Of a stretch of 64,000 nucleotides of DNA, positions 26,301 through 33,709 are shown one piece after another. The translations under genes and the position numbers were made by a program. Positions within the stretch are counted from its first letter, which is position 1; each line of letters starts with the position of its first letter. Under the pieces are notes generated by a model. That model saw nothing but the letters and a program-made list of their open reading frames with translations, was not told where the DNA came from and searched no databases. Source of the stretch: Heliocidaris tuberculata (lineage: Eukaryota; Echinodermata; Echinoidea; Camarodonta; Echinometridae); the NCBI GenBank assembly GCA_025618425.1, contig CM046849.1:28291321-28355320 (forward strand), given 5' to 3'.

Positions 26301-29300
26301 GCATACCACCCCCCTGGCCCGTAAGTATTTTGGTCTCTGCTTTTAAAAGTATATAACAGTGAAATTCTACTTTCCACTATGCACTGTTTGCATATGTGTA
26401 TTAATTGTATGATCATTTTATGATTTTGTGATAAGGACGTCAACTCAAGGTTTGCTCATGACGACCCCCTTTTCTATGTATGATTATTTTTATGTGACCA
26501 TATATGTTGAAAGATTGTAAATTTGTGATGATGTATATGGAAATAAATGAATATCAATTCAAATCATATCAAAATAATAACACTACGGTGTTAAGAGCAT
26601 ACCGGTAAATATTAAAAAAAAAATATTGCATTCTCCGGAGTTTTCTGTATCAAAGTATATGAACCCATAAATTTTCGTTTTCGCTAGTTTGTTCACAGGG
26701 TCGCAGGATGTTATTATATCAAATTGAAGTATTTCTTGACCTCCCATTTTTTTCTTCTCGGATTAAAAAAGACGTCATACATTGAAAAAAAAAATCACGT
26801 TGAAATAAAAATTGCATCACTTTGGAAATAAGTATTCCGATGTTTAATGAATGTAACATATTGATGCTTACAGTTCAGAAAATCAATAGGTTTTTGATCA
26901 TTGATGCATGAGCTTTATCTTTAGTGACGGAAGAAGTGAAATACAAAAATGAATGCCATTTCCTTTTTTTTCCCTTTTTTTTTTGAAGAGAACATGCAGT
27001 ATGAAATAGCAGAGGAATGACAAAATGTCCGATTGTATTTGTCTTCTTTATCAAAATGCCATATCATTGGGCCCTTTATCTACTTAGAATTACAGAGAGA
27101 GACAGACAGTCATAGGAATAATGACTCATCCCATTGATTTGAACACATGGTGATATATATGTCATTGGCGACTGTCATTTTAATTATAATTCAATTTTCT
27201 TTAGACTCCAGCCATTTATCATGAGATCATAATGGATAGATGAATGTTGATCATCTTAATGCCATTGATCTCGCGTATGTCACATTCAATCTCGTGATCC
27301 CCCAGTCTCGGGATTAGCGATATTTTGACTTTGACCCACATGTCAGACTACTGACGGCGTAGGATAACCTGATTTTTTCCCCCTTCGTTGGAATAGGTGC
27401 TGGGTTGGAGGTACACCATTCGAGTGGCTGATAGCTGGATTTGTCATTTTTGTACTCGCGGTGAGAATATTTCTTATTCTTTTTTTTTTTTAAAGAAAAA
27501 CTATATAGTATCGCGTACTAGAATTAATGTATTTTTCTTATGGCTTCAAACCACATATGAGAATCGATAACGATAGAGAAAATTGCAATTATTCATCTCT
27601 AAACGAAATCTAACGATTGATATTATTATCATTATGATAACAAACAGAACAATATCATGCATGTGTGTACGCTTTAAACAATGGAAGAGTATTGGAAATA
27701 AATATGGAAGAGTTTGACAGCGATATTCAGCTACGGGCAAAATGAGACTGTACGACTTGTGAAATGAAATGTTTTTCCAGAATGCTTTTGAATGTTTGTT
27801 TTTGTTTTTGTTTTTGTTTTTGTTTTTGTTTTTTTTTTGTTTTTTGTTTGTTTTGTTGTTGTTGTTGTTGTTTTTTGTTTGTTTTTTTTTTTGGGGGGGT
27901 ACTTTCAATTGACATCTACGATGTGCTAGGAGTAATGTCCGTACACATTATGTTTCTATTTCCTATTTTCAAAATTTTGAATAAAACTCTAATGTGAGTT
28001 TTATTGCTTTGGCAGCTTCGATGCCTGTGAGAAACTGGGCAGCAAACACCATGTTCAACTTACTTCCGAGGAAAAGCAAGCATAAATCACATTCCAGCGA
28101 AAGGCCTCTGTGTAAAAAATAAAAATAAAAAATGACAGTGTTCTTTTAAATGTAGATTTGATAATGAAAGAAGATAAACGCCAATTTTTCCTTTCCTCGT
28201 TTTTCCTTTTTCTCAGGTAAATCTTATTCTCTTGTTAAACATTGTGAGGGTCTTGGTGACAAAACTAAGAGCGACACCTATGTGTGGATCACAGAACTAC
28301 ATGTAAGTGACCAAGTTTCAGCATTTTTTTGCAACCAAAGAGCATAATAATGATTTAGTGTCATCTTTTTCAAATTGATAATTAATTCAACGGATACATA
28401 AAGTAATACAATTTAAACGTGACGGGATATAGTAGAGTACTGCCACAATGCGCTAACAAAGTATTATATGTACGTAATTGTTTAAATTTCGATCTGTTAT
28501 TCATAGATGTGAATAGTATAGATTGTGGATATAACTAATGTATTTGTAGATTATAGATTATAGAATGTAGATTTCCTTGGCTTTTTGGTCTTACAGACGA
28601 GCAGTGAGGGCTACTCTCATCCTGATATCCCTCCTTGCTCTTATGTCATCTCTACCTGCAGCTCCTCGCCCAGTTGAATGTGACATGTTAGCTTCTCAGC
28701 CAATAGGATGCTCTCTAACAAATGCACTGTTTTATATAATATGATACAGTACAGTGCTGTCCTAAAATAGATTAAGAGACAGGTTTATCTGCTTCCACGG
28801 TTCCTTGTTATCATTGCAAACGAGCAGTGAGGACTAATCCCACCCCTTCTTGGTTTTCATCATAATTATTATCTTACCTGCGGCTACTCCCTAGTTGAGT
28901 GTCACGTGATAGCTTCTCAGCAACTATATTTGTTTATATAAGAGGATATAGTACAGTGCTACCCAAAAAGCTTAGTAGAATGATTTATTCATTACCATGA
29001 CACTTTCTTATTATTACAGACGAGCTGTTAGGGCTACTCTTATTCTTCTGCCCCTTCTTTTTCCCCCACTATAATCATCTTTCCTGCCACATCTCCTCCC
29101 CGATTGAGTGTCACGTGATAGCTTCTCAGCCAATAGGATTTTCCTTAACAATTAAACTATTTTATATGACATGATAGTTATGGTACAGTGCTGCCCCAAT
29201 AGATTAATAGACGGAGTTATTAATTTCTGTGGTTCTTTGCAGTCGAGCTGTGAGGGCTACTCTCATCCTGCTACCCCTTCTTGGTCTTCATTATATCATC

Positions 29301-32300
29301 TTACCGGCCGCTCCTCCTCCAGGGCTTGCTGCAGTTATTTATTCTTACGTCATGGCTGTCATCCTCTCTTTCCAAGTAAGTTGTTCGAACCCCAAACCTT
29401 CAGAGATGGGAGATGTACCGACAAAGAAATATAATCGAGTTCAGTACATGTGTTGATATATCATTCATTCTATGCTTGAAGACCAATATAATTTGTATCA
29501 ATAATATAATCATGTATATTTTACACGGAATTACCGAGACATTCTATTTAGTGCAATATTTAATTTCACCTACCTCACTAATTTTCGAAGATGTGACGGT
29601 TAATTTCGCTCAACCGTAGATGGCGCTGAAGCAGCGATACCGTAAGTATGAGTTGTGTCAATCCATAGGTTGAGTCGTATTTTCGTGTTTTTTTTTTTTT
29701 TTATCATATCGTGGACAATTGCAGAACAAACGTTTACGTGTATGTACTAAACTCTTTGTCATATCTATACCGCTCCGAAAAGTCATTTGGCTAAGTTTAA
29801 ATTTATTGTCCTACGAACACATTTTACAAGATTTATTGATAATGTGACTTATCATGCAATGGTATTTTGGGTCACATCATATCTTTTGTTTTCATCACTA
29901 CCTTTTTTAATATGCCTTTCTCTCTGTCTCTATCTGTCTCTGTGTCTCTATGAATGACTGTTTTCACTCTGCTTCCCCATCCCCCTGTCTATCTCTCGCT
30001 CTCTCTTTCTCTTACTTTCTCTCTCCCCCTCTCTCTATCTGGGTGTGTGTGTGTCTCCCTCTTCCCATAACCCCCATTCTGTCTATTCCGTTGACATGTT
30101 CCTCTTCTCTTTTGTCTTTTTCTTTATTTATCATTGTCCCTATCTTCCCTTGCTCTCTCCCCCTTCTCCCTCTCTCATTTTCTCTCTCTCTTTCTATATG
30201 CCCAATTTTACTCTCTTCCGCCTCCCCGTCTCCCCCCCCCCCTTCTCCCTCTCTCATACTCTCTCTCTCTTTCTATATGCCAAATTCTACTCTCTTCCGC
30301 CTCCCCCGTCTCCCCCTCTCCCTCTCTCATACTCTCTCTCTCTTTCTGTATGCCAAATTCTACTCTCTTCCGCCTCCCCCGTCTCCCCCTTCTCCCTCTC
30401 TCATACTCTCTCTCTCTTTCTATATGCCCAATTCTACTCTCTTCCGCTTCCCCGTCTCCCCCTTCTCCCTCTCTCATACTCTCTCTCTCTTTCTTTATTC
30501 CCAATTCTACTCTCTTCCGCCTCCCTCGTCCCCCCCTTCTCCTCTCTCATACTCTTTCTTTCTGTATGCCGAATTCTACTCTCTTCCGCCTCCCCCGTCT
30601 CCCCCTCTCCCTCTCTCATACTCTCTCTCTCTTTCTGTATGCCAAATTCTACTCTCTTCCGCCCCCCGTCTCCCCTTCTCCCTCTCTCATACTCTCTCTC
30701 TCTCTTTCTATATGCCCAATTCTACTCTCTTCCGCCTCCCCCGTCTCCCCCCCTCTCCCTCTCTCATACTCTCTCTCTCTCTTTCTATATGCCCAATTCT
30801 ACTCTCTTCCGCTTCCCCGTCTCCCCCCTCTCCCTCTCTCATACTCTCTCTCTCTCTCTCTCTTTCTCTCCCTCGCTCACCTTCTACCTCTTCTACATCC
30901 TCCTTTTTATCTCTCATTCTCTTTCTCCAGGGTCTGTTCGTGGCTTGCATCTTCTGCTTTTTTAACGGCGAGGTAATGCAAACCGTGTCTAGGTGCTTCC
31001 ATAATTTTGCCCTGACACACACCTCTACTTCTCTCGGTTCGACAGCCTGCCCTCCCCGACATACCAAAGTTAGTTCACGGTCCGGTAATTAAACAACAAA
31101 AAATCACACTCTCTCTCTTCAAATTACAGAGAAATCACTACTCGTCGTTTTTACGTCCAAATTATATAATCTGCCTCCCCCTTCCCATGTCCCAACCCAC
31201 GTCTCCACTTCGTACAATCCCAACGCCACCCTCAACGACAACCGTGCTTTAAATGGCTCCCAGAATGCACTTTGCATGGCTGCATTGTTTGTTTGTTTGT
31301 TTGTTTGGTCTTGTGTAATTACTCCACTACGTCAATCACGCATCCTTTCTCTCATCACGTTTTCAGGGCTTTAAAACGCTGGCTGAAAATACACTGATCG
31401 TATACTAAGGGAGGTAAAGATAAAGTTGAGTTCTGGCCATGCGATTACATTGTGACAGAAACTGTCTCAAGGCAATTGGTAAATTGATCATGTCTACATA
31501 AGCATTGGTGTATACTGTGAGGTTTTGAAATCATCAAAATGATATGAAATTGACCTGATCTCGCTGAAAAGCACATTCATTGCACACAGCATTGGGTATA
31601 TTTGATTGCACACATGATGTTGCATGAATGCTCGGCCTCGAACACTTCAGCTATTTCTCGTCATATTTCGAATATGAGAGCATTTGAAGAGCAATCCTTT
31701 TCAGGGGACTTTTCTACTATGATGTTCTTCCAAACTGACACAAACGGAATGAGAAAGCTGACAAATTATTTTTTCACCTTTCCCAGAACTCAACCTTTTC
31801 TTTAACTACAAAATAAGGCGCAAAGTAGTAAGTCAACGGCAGAAAAGAGGAATAAATAAATTCTGAAGATTTTGATGAAGCTACACGCACCATTATAACA
31901 GAGCTAGCAATACAAAAACTAAACTATGTGATATATTTCCATTAAATCGCAGGTTCTTTAGCAGTGCGTTTGAGGACTATATTTGCAATTTGATATTTTC
32001 TTTTTCTGTTTTTTGTTTTCCAGTTTCCATTAAAACGCACCATCCCGTAGACTACATGCACAATAACATGCTTCTTGCACTTCTGTCTTCATCTACTATA
32101 TTATAATTTATTGCAATAATGTGAAGCAATCATTATATTTTCAAGCAACACAAAGCTTTACAGAGGCACGTCCGACATGGCAACACCTTTTGATTGTACG
32201 CCTGATGTACTGTGAATGCAAATCAAATGCTATGAAGATAATAACTATATTTATTTCCAGCTTCACATACATTTTACACACGCTTTTATAGTGTACAAAC

Positions 32301-33545
32301 CATAGAAAAGTTTATAGAGTTCGTGCGCAATCACGATATCTGGAAAACAATTATTTTACATAGGGATAGTTGAGAACTTTCTTCGAGTTGTACCTAACTG
32401 GTTGCATGAGAAGCTTTATTCGTCGCTTCATTGTAAATCGTGTGTTGTTCGTGAAAGCATGTGTTGCCTTGTGCGTTGTATTGCTTGCTTTAACACACCA
32501 ATCATAATTACGACAACTTTCAGACTTTATGTTCAATCCATGTTTTGAAACCTTTCATCCGTACCATTCATTCCGTGATGTCCTTATAGCTGACCGTGAA
32601 TAAGAGAGGTGTGCGTCTAAGTTTCTGTTTTTTTTTTTTAAATTCCATGTCCTAGTAAGTACGACTTTGCTTCCATACGTTTTGTTCCGTTTTACGTTTT
32701 ATCATGGCTTCGATAGTCTTCCATAGTATGTAGTTAGCCATGGAATACGTTTTATCACTCGTGTATTTTCAGGCTTTTTTTTTATTATGATACATTTCAT
32801 CCATTTATTTAGTCATCATGCTAGATATTCATCCGTTCATATATACATCTAGTTCATGTTTTATGTCGTTTTCATTCAGTTGTTTTGCATTTATTATGTT
32901 AGATTATCTTCACTGAGTTATGATGATACTATATCTATATTGATGCTGAAATAGTTGGCCTCATAACAAGCAGAATAGCAATCACTTTTAATGGGAATTA
33001 TGGTATTTTTATGATTTATTAAAGTGCTTGGCACGACAGTGAATTTCAGGAAACAATCTGAAAATTGTTTTAAAATTCTGTTCTTACCACAGGTCAAAAT
33101 GCAAGTAAGGCGGAAGTGGTTTGCTCACCACTGGTGGCGGAGAGACAGTGACTTTAGAGGGCGCTACGCAAACACCACAACAGTCACGGAAGCCTGCACG
33201 GTAACCGCACCTGTCAACAACCGGATAGGCGGTGGCGACCAGGGATGTCCACTGCTGAAGAAATCACCAAACTTCATCGGCAACGGATCGACGCCTGGAG
33301 GAAGCCAAAGGAGTAGTTGCAGTAGCGGCGGTAGCCTAGCGGTCAAGTACCGACCCGGAAGTGGTGCAAGTACAGTTTCAAAGACACCTGAGATCGAGGA
33401 GATCCCGGAAGTGAAGATGGAAAATTGTTCGTACAAAATGAACGGGGATATCGGCGACAATGCTGCAATAGATGATGATATGGTTGACGTAGTTTGTCCA
33501 CTCATGGAAAGTGTAGAATTAAACACGAGGACCACGGAGGTATAG
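1580..33545 (+). CDS. Gene 1: calcitonin-receptor-type class B1 GPCR (spliced, 13 coding exons using ectodomain unit 2)
   Basis: Predicted peptide-hormone receptor of the plasma membrane, coupling to G proteins. Model: join(1580..1669, 17052..17223, 19472..19585, 21155..21258, 21982..22067, 22721..22847, 24310..24466, 26260..26320, 27397..27460, 28217..28302, 29243..29375, 30931..30972, 33093..33545). All junctions are AG/GT and the frame is continuous: 1,689 nt, 562 aa. Order: signal peptide (about 1-28), hormone-binding domain with six cysteines (75, 92, 101, 115, 132, 154), seven TM helices, Ser/Gly-rich tail ending TTEV. Family marks: CNLTFDHWDCW and NQTWTNYSAC in the ectodomain (compare CNRTWDGWLCW and NRTWTNYTQC of vertebrate CLR), LSCPRVTIHKNLFFSF in TM2, NYFWMLSEGLYLHT in TM3, NIVRVLVTKLR after TM5, PLLG in TM6, CFFNGEV after TM7. 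The disulphide pair Cys234 and ECL2 Cys305-Trp306 is present. Calcitonin/CLR type is the best fit; PDF receptor is the main alternative. Whether unit 1 exons enter the mRNA is unknown. Confidence 0.9.
2330..3374. mobile_element. MITE with TIR TATACACAGAGTTTGGCCAA, split by a nested element
   Basis: Ends are inverted copies (ACACAAATTTTGGCCAACTC on the left, GAGTTGGCCAAACTCTGTGT on the right). Without the nested insert it would be about 135 bp, like the intact relative at 45,595-45,718. A right-half relative (GCCGAGTTGGCTACTCTGTG) lies near 5,220. Confidence 0.7.
2393..3302. mobile_element. Nested MITE, ends CACTCTTAAAA / TTTTAAGAGTG, body of TTGGGTAA/TTGCCCAA motifs
   Basis: About 910 bp. 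The interior is dominated by many copies of GTTGGGTAAA, TTGGGCAA and their complements in both orientations. No transposase ORF. The target-site duplication is not clear. Confidence 0.7.
4862..5112. mobile_element. hAT-type MITE with 8-bp target duplication ACTTGCGC
   Basis: Begins CAGGGGCGGCGCC, ends GTAGCGCCGCCCCTG; perfect 8-bp duplication at 4854-4861 and 5113-5120. CAGGGG-type ends with 8-bp duplications are characteristic of hAT elements. 251 bp, with a polyC run near the right end. Confidence 0.85.
5841..6400 (+). repeat. Large TTC microsatellite with an internal 85-bp repeat
   Basis: Hundreds of bases of (TTC)n ending in T-, then G-runs. The segment starting CTCTTCTTCTTCTTTTCC and ending TCTTCATCACCTTCTTC occurs almost identically at about 5,903-5,988 and about 6,282-6,367, a sign of slippage or unequal exchange. 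The shorter counterpart in unit 2 is at about 12,020-12,090. Confidence 0.9.
6902..7638. mobile_element. MITE, ends CACTCTTAAAAA / TTTTTAAGAGTG, TA target duplication
   Basis: 737 bp, flanked by TA at 6900-6901 and 7639-7640. Unit 2 has the empty site (AATACAGCTACAGGTCG near 17,047), so insertion followed the duplication. The body repeats GACCACG/CGTGGTC motifs. It separates exon A1 from its old intron end. Non-autonomous; no transposase seen. Confidence 0.88.
7644..7821 (+). CDS. Gene 1 ectodomain exon A, unit 1 copy (alternative or decaying)
   Basis: 178 nt, starts phase 0, ends phase 1 with donor GTAAGT. It encodes an acidic N-terminal linker and the first hormone-domain cysteine (AVANDCLLREITESPPDD). 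It is close to exon A2 but 6 nt longer, and it remains open. Joined to exon B2 it would still be in frame, so it could supply an alternative N-terminus. Its acceptor TACAG is now preceded almost directly by a 737-bp MITE, leaving only TACAG of the original 3' intron end. Use in mRNA is therefore uncertain. Confidence 0.6.
8933..9130. mobile_element. Small MITE containing a TTAGGG-like tract
   Basis: Inverted ends GACATTTGCTCCT and AGGAGCAAATGTC. Flanks TCCAACCAG and TCCAACCCT look like a slightly diverged target duplication. Unit 2 lacks it (CTGTCCAACCAGGCATCTCA), so it is a post-duplication insertion or a precise loss. The TTAGGG tract is at about 9,025-9,076. Confidence 0.7.
9839..9958 (+). 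pseudogene. Gene 1 ectodomain exon B, unit 1 copy (degenerate hormone-binding core)
   Basis: 120 nt, phase 1 in and out, good AG/GTGAGT borders, no stop. It reads GCLMYCNLTFNHCWDCWNYT, against GFMYCNLTFDHWDCWNYT in unit 2. Two single-codon insertions each add a cysteine, the spacing before the conserved WxCW is broken, and the structural Asp (D97 in unit 2) is Asn. The remainder, RAGEVAVHPCPWYIPAS, is well kept. The open frame with altered key residues suggests relaxed constraint or a changed function. Confidence 0.65.
10124..10264. mobile_element. Foldback MITE, ends GGGCAGCGTTTCATCAAGTG / CACTTGATGAAACGCTCCCC
   Basis: About 140 bp; inverted arms of about 36 bp around AGCCAATCAGATGCAAGG. 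A relative with the same core lies at 24,866-25,014. Absent from the matching position in unit 2. Confidence 0.8.
11493..11595 (+). pseudogene. Gene 1 ectodomain exon C, unit 1 copy (1-nt deletion, frame lost)
   Basis: 103 nt against 104 in unit 2. It encodes KNATIYCMPNGELYMSAFTD and TWTNYSACCNPVK. The conserved Trp of NGEW is Leu and Tyr155 has become Cys. One A is missing near the 3' end (GTCAAGAAGTAAG against GTCAAAGAAGTAAG), so splicing to the TM1 exon or to exon A2 shifts frame and stops early (to TM1: AAG AAA CCA ATG TGA). Reading through the donor instead gives AAG then TAA, a stop overlapping the splice site. Confidence 0.7.
12930..14575 (+). other. Unclassified coding-like fragments in the unit 2-specific segment
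   Basis: Patches look like exon debris: VEPEVVSVEQPTIRRD near 12,950; after a TTCCAG acceptor at about 13,865, VESRAEESLQTAPPRKILVR then VFPPRKGGMSCQQKELLVKR; KDFHSSFVKGSFKKCRGRLI near 14,330; and VMVGDMEAPSPADHAVQVQA near 14,500 before a stop. Frames are broken between patches. No family recognised; a degenerate transposon or retrocopied gene is possible. Confidence 0.3.
15911..16040. mobile_element. 130-bp palindromic MITE, ends AGGGGCCTGT / ACAGGCCCCT
   Basis: Perfect terminal inverted repeat extending about 37 bp (CATAAAGAGATACAATCAAT on the left, mirrored on the right). The interior repeats ATCAATCGTAAG. Lies in the unit 2-specific segment. Confidence 0.8.
17052..17223 (+). CDS. Gene 1 ectodomain exon A, unit 2 copy (used in the intact model)
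   Basis: 172 nt, residues 31-87, acceptor CTACAG, donor GTAAGT, phase 0 to 1. Acidic linker, then AVAYDCLLREITESPPDD containing Cys75, the first hormone-domain cysteine. Its 3' intron end is the uninterrupted version of the site where unit 1 carries a MITE. Confidence 0.85.
17277..17584. mobile_element. Same TTAA MITE family in the exon A2-B2 intron
   Basis: Diverged copy with TTAA borders and GCATGATGGGGAAAATAAGA plus AAAGATGGCGCAATTTAGGA. The unit 1 counterpart starts at 7,874 but has lost its right part to a deletion of roughly 300 bp, so this insertion predates the tandem duplication. Confidence 0.65.
19472..19585 (+). CDS. Gene 1 ectodomain exon B, unit 2 copy
   Basis: 114 nt, residues 88-125, phase 1 to 1. 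It reads FMYCNLTFDHWDCWNYT then RAGEVAIHPCPWWIPAS, with Cys92, 101 and 115, the conserved Asp97 and the WxCW core in standard family spacing. NLT and NYT are N-glycosylation sequons. This is the peptide-binding core shared by class B receptors. Confidence 0.93.
20742..20798. repeat. 57-bp near-perfect hairpin
   Basis: 28-nt arms (GTGAGGTGTCATTAATTTT against AAAATTAATGACACCTTAC) with two mismatches and a 1-nt centre, between exons B2 and C2. Possibly a remnant of a foldback element. Confidence 0.75.
21155..21258 (+). CDS. Gene 1 ectodomain exon C, unit 2 copy
   Basis: 104 nt, phase 1 to 0, acceptor TTGTTGTAG. Encodes QNATKYCMPNGEWYVSAF and TNQTWTNYSACYNPVKE: Cys132 and Cys154, conserved Trp138, and three glycosylation sequons (NAT, NQT, NYS). 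The NQTWTNYSAC end is close to that of calcitonin/CLR receptors and is a main reason for the family call. Confidence 0.93.
21570..21900 (+). mobile_element. SINE with AAT-repeat tail
   Basis: Starts near a B-box-like TTTTCGAATCCCGGCACGGC, then GCCACTCTCCACCCAGGTGC, AATGACCGGGG, a (TAA)n tract and GTAAGTGCTTTGGTCAGTTG. Lies between exon C2 and the TM1 exon. Confidence 0.6.
21982..22067 (+). CDS. Gene 1 exon for TM1
   Basis: 86 nt, phase 0 to 2, residues 161-188. TNVMVVFYVGYSVSIIAL then SIALFIFFYF: a single hydrophobic helix ending at the cytosolic Phe-Lys boundary split by the intron. Confidence 0.92.
22411..22485 (+). repeat. (AT)n, poly-T and (ATT)n tract
   Basis: Simple-sequence tract in the TM1-TM2 intron of gene 1. 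A similar (AT)n tract is at about 23,346-23,389 in the next intron. Confidence 0.9.
22721..22847 (+). CDS. Gene 1 exon for ICL1-TM2
   Basis: 127 nt, completes Lys189 and encodes residues 190-231. TLSCPRVTIHKNLFFSFIF is the strongly conserved ICL1/TM2 block; His199 is the TM2 His of the class B polar network. AYVASNKDTIQRDG is the ECL1 side. Confidence 0.95.
24105..24280 (+). mobile_element. tRNA-derived SINE fragment
   Basis: B-box GGGGTTCGAATCTCTGCAC, then the same body words as the SINE at 21,570 (ATTTGCCACTCTAAACC). It ends about 30 bp before the TM3 exon of gene 1. Confidence 0.55.
24310..24466 (+). CDS. Gene 1 exon for TM3 to start of TM4
   Basis: 157 nt, phase 0 to 1, the same length and phase as the TM3 exon of gene 2. 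VYCKIHNVLKQYFQLCNYF then WMLSEGLYLHTVIVVAVFS: Cys234 for the ECL2 disulphide, Glu255 of the activation network, ending FVIGW. Confidence 0.95.
24866..25014. mobile_element. Foldback MITE, ends GGGCCCCGATTCATAAAAC / ATTTTATGAAACAGGGCCC
   Basis: About 150 bp, same core (CAACCAATCAGATGCAAGGA) as the element at 10,124. First of three adjoining elements in the TM3-TM4 intron of gene 1. Confidence 0.75.
25016..25685. mobile_element. Long palindromic MITE, ends CACTGTAAAAAAAAT / AATTTTTTACAGTG
   Basis: 670 bp with arms of well over 100 bp. The interior is built of GTGTTTA/TAAACAC motifs in both orientations. Starts directly after the preceding MITE. No coding potential. Confidence 0.85.
25695..26129. 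mobile_element. MITE, ends CAGTCAGACCCAACT / AGTTGGGTCTGACTG, TA target duplication
   Basis: 435 bp with long imperfect arms (AAAACCGAGCACAGGTATAT mirrored on the right) and TA at 25693-25694 and 26130-26131, consistent with a Tc1/mariner or pogo-type parent. Confidence 0.8.
26260..26320 (+). CDS. Gene 1 exon for TM4
   Basis: 61 nt, phase 1 to 2, acceptor CCTCTGTAG, donor GTAAGT. AIPIIPACLYAGFVAYHPPG completes the GWxxP motif begun in the previous exon. Gene 2 has no intron after this point, so the split here is lineage-specific. Confidence 0.88.
27397..27460 (+). CDS. Gene 1 exon for ECL2 and start of TM5
   Basis: 64 nt, phase 2 to 0. PCWVGGTPFEWLIAGFVIFV: the invariant ECL2 Cys305-Trp306 followed by the first half of TM5. 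Confidence 0.9.
28217..28302 (+). CDS. Gene 1 exon for TM5-ICL3
   Basis: 86 nt, phase 0 to 2, matching the 86-nt exon of gene 2. VNLILLLNIVRVLVTKLRAT then PMCGSQNY; the NIVRVLVTKLR block is the G-protein-facing end of TM5 in the calcitonin and CRH receptor families. Confidence 0.94.
28597..29019 (+). pseudogene. First two partial copies (i, ii) of the TM6 exon start
   Basis: Copy i starts at 28597 after a good TTACAG acceptor and reads RAVRATLILISLLALMSSLP, staying open for 48 codons to a TGA at 28742. Copy ii begins at 28820, but its acceptor is TTGCAA, not AG, and its frame is altered. Both resemble only about the first 75 nt of the real TM6 exon, followed by about 125-150 nt of shared filler containing TTAGCTTCTCAGCCAATAGG or relatives. 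Inclusion of copy i would give a receptor truncated after TM5. Confidence 0.7.
29020..29242 (+). pseudogene. Third partial copy (iii) of the TM6 exon start
   Basis: Starts after an intact TTACAG acceptor. It reads RAVRATLILLPLLFPPL and then hits TAA. Its filler (CACGTGATAGCTTCTCAGCC, then AATAGGAT) matches copies i and ii and runs up to the acceptor of the real exon. Confidence 0.7.
29243..29375 (+). CDS. Gene 1 exon for TM6 (complete fourth copy)
   Basis: 133 nt, phase 2 to 0, donor GTAAGT. RAVRATLILLPLLGLHYIIL then PAAPPPGLAAVIYSYVMAVI and LSFQ. PLLG is the conserved TM6 kink (Pro365-Gly368); the Pro-rich segment is ECL3. It is the only one of four tandem copies carrying the full exon. Confidence 0.94.
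30134..30880 (+). repeat. Pyrimidine minisatellite, about nine 70-80 bp units
   Basis: Units carry TATGCCCAATTCTACTCTCT then TCCGCCTCCCC and a CTCTCATACTCTCTCTCTCT spacer. Starts of CTCTTCCGC fall at about 30,213, 30,293, 30,365, 30,440, 30,513, 30,583, 30,653, 30,727, 30,803. It creates spurious ORFs of up to 380 codons in all three forward frames. Confidence 0.92.
30931..30972 (+). CDS. Gene 1 42-nt exon for TM7
   Basis: GLFVACIFCFFNGE, 14 codons, phase 0 both sides, acceptor TTTCTCCAG and donor GTAATG. Same length and phase as the gene 2 TM7 exon. A long pyrimidine minisatellite lies just upstream and may act as an extended polypyrimidine tract. Confidence 0.94.
31411..31796 (+). repeat. 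Dispersed repeat, copy 1 (inverted relative at 55,230-55,610)
   Basis: About 385 bp in the last intron of gene 1. Contains AGACTGTCTCAA-like words and a short frame [40 protein letters not shown]. The other copy encodes a very similar peptide on the minus strand. Unclassified element; the frame is not a recognised gene. Confidence 0.7.
33093..33545 (+). CDS. Gene 1 C-terminal tail exon
   Basis: 150 codons plus TAG. Begins VKMQVRRKWFAHHWWRR (helix 8), then a Thr/Ser/Gly-rich cytosolic tail with candidate phosphorylation clusters (QRSSCSSGGS) and an acidic stretch. The last residues TTEV fit a class I PDZ ligand (T-x-V). The acceptor is TTACCACAG. Confidence 0.92.
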   Translation, partial: VKMQVRRKWFAHHWWRRDSDFRGRYANTTTVTEACTVTAPVNNRIGGGDQGCPLLKKSPNFIGNGSTPGGSQRSSCSSGGSLAVKYRPGSGASTVSKTPEIEEIPEVKMENCSYKMNGDIGDNAAIDDDMVDVVCPLMESVELNTRTTEV

Positions 33546-33703
33546 ATGCCGCATGGAATGGACACCAAGGATTTCAATAACCAGATGTATATGCTATGAA
33601 AAACTCGATTATCTGCCTACTCTCACGGATTTCTTTCGGAGCTGGTGAACAACTTGTGGACCATGATTGCGAGATAAGCCTTCAAAGATTTATGAAATAT
33701 ATA

Positions 33704-33709
33704 AATAAA
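33704..33709 (+). terminator. Candidate polyadenylation signal of gene 1
   Basis: AATAAA about 160 bp after the stop codon, followed by TG/T-rich sequence (GTGACTCGTTGACTCTTGTG) typical of a downstream element. Longer 3' UTRs are possible. Confidence 0.5.

Noticed and set aside
29950..31092. 380-codon forward ORF, the longest in the window
   Set aside because: It is an open run through the CT minisatellite (Ser/Leu/Pro repeats in three frames at once). Only 42 nt of it (30,931-30,972) is a real exon.
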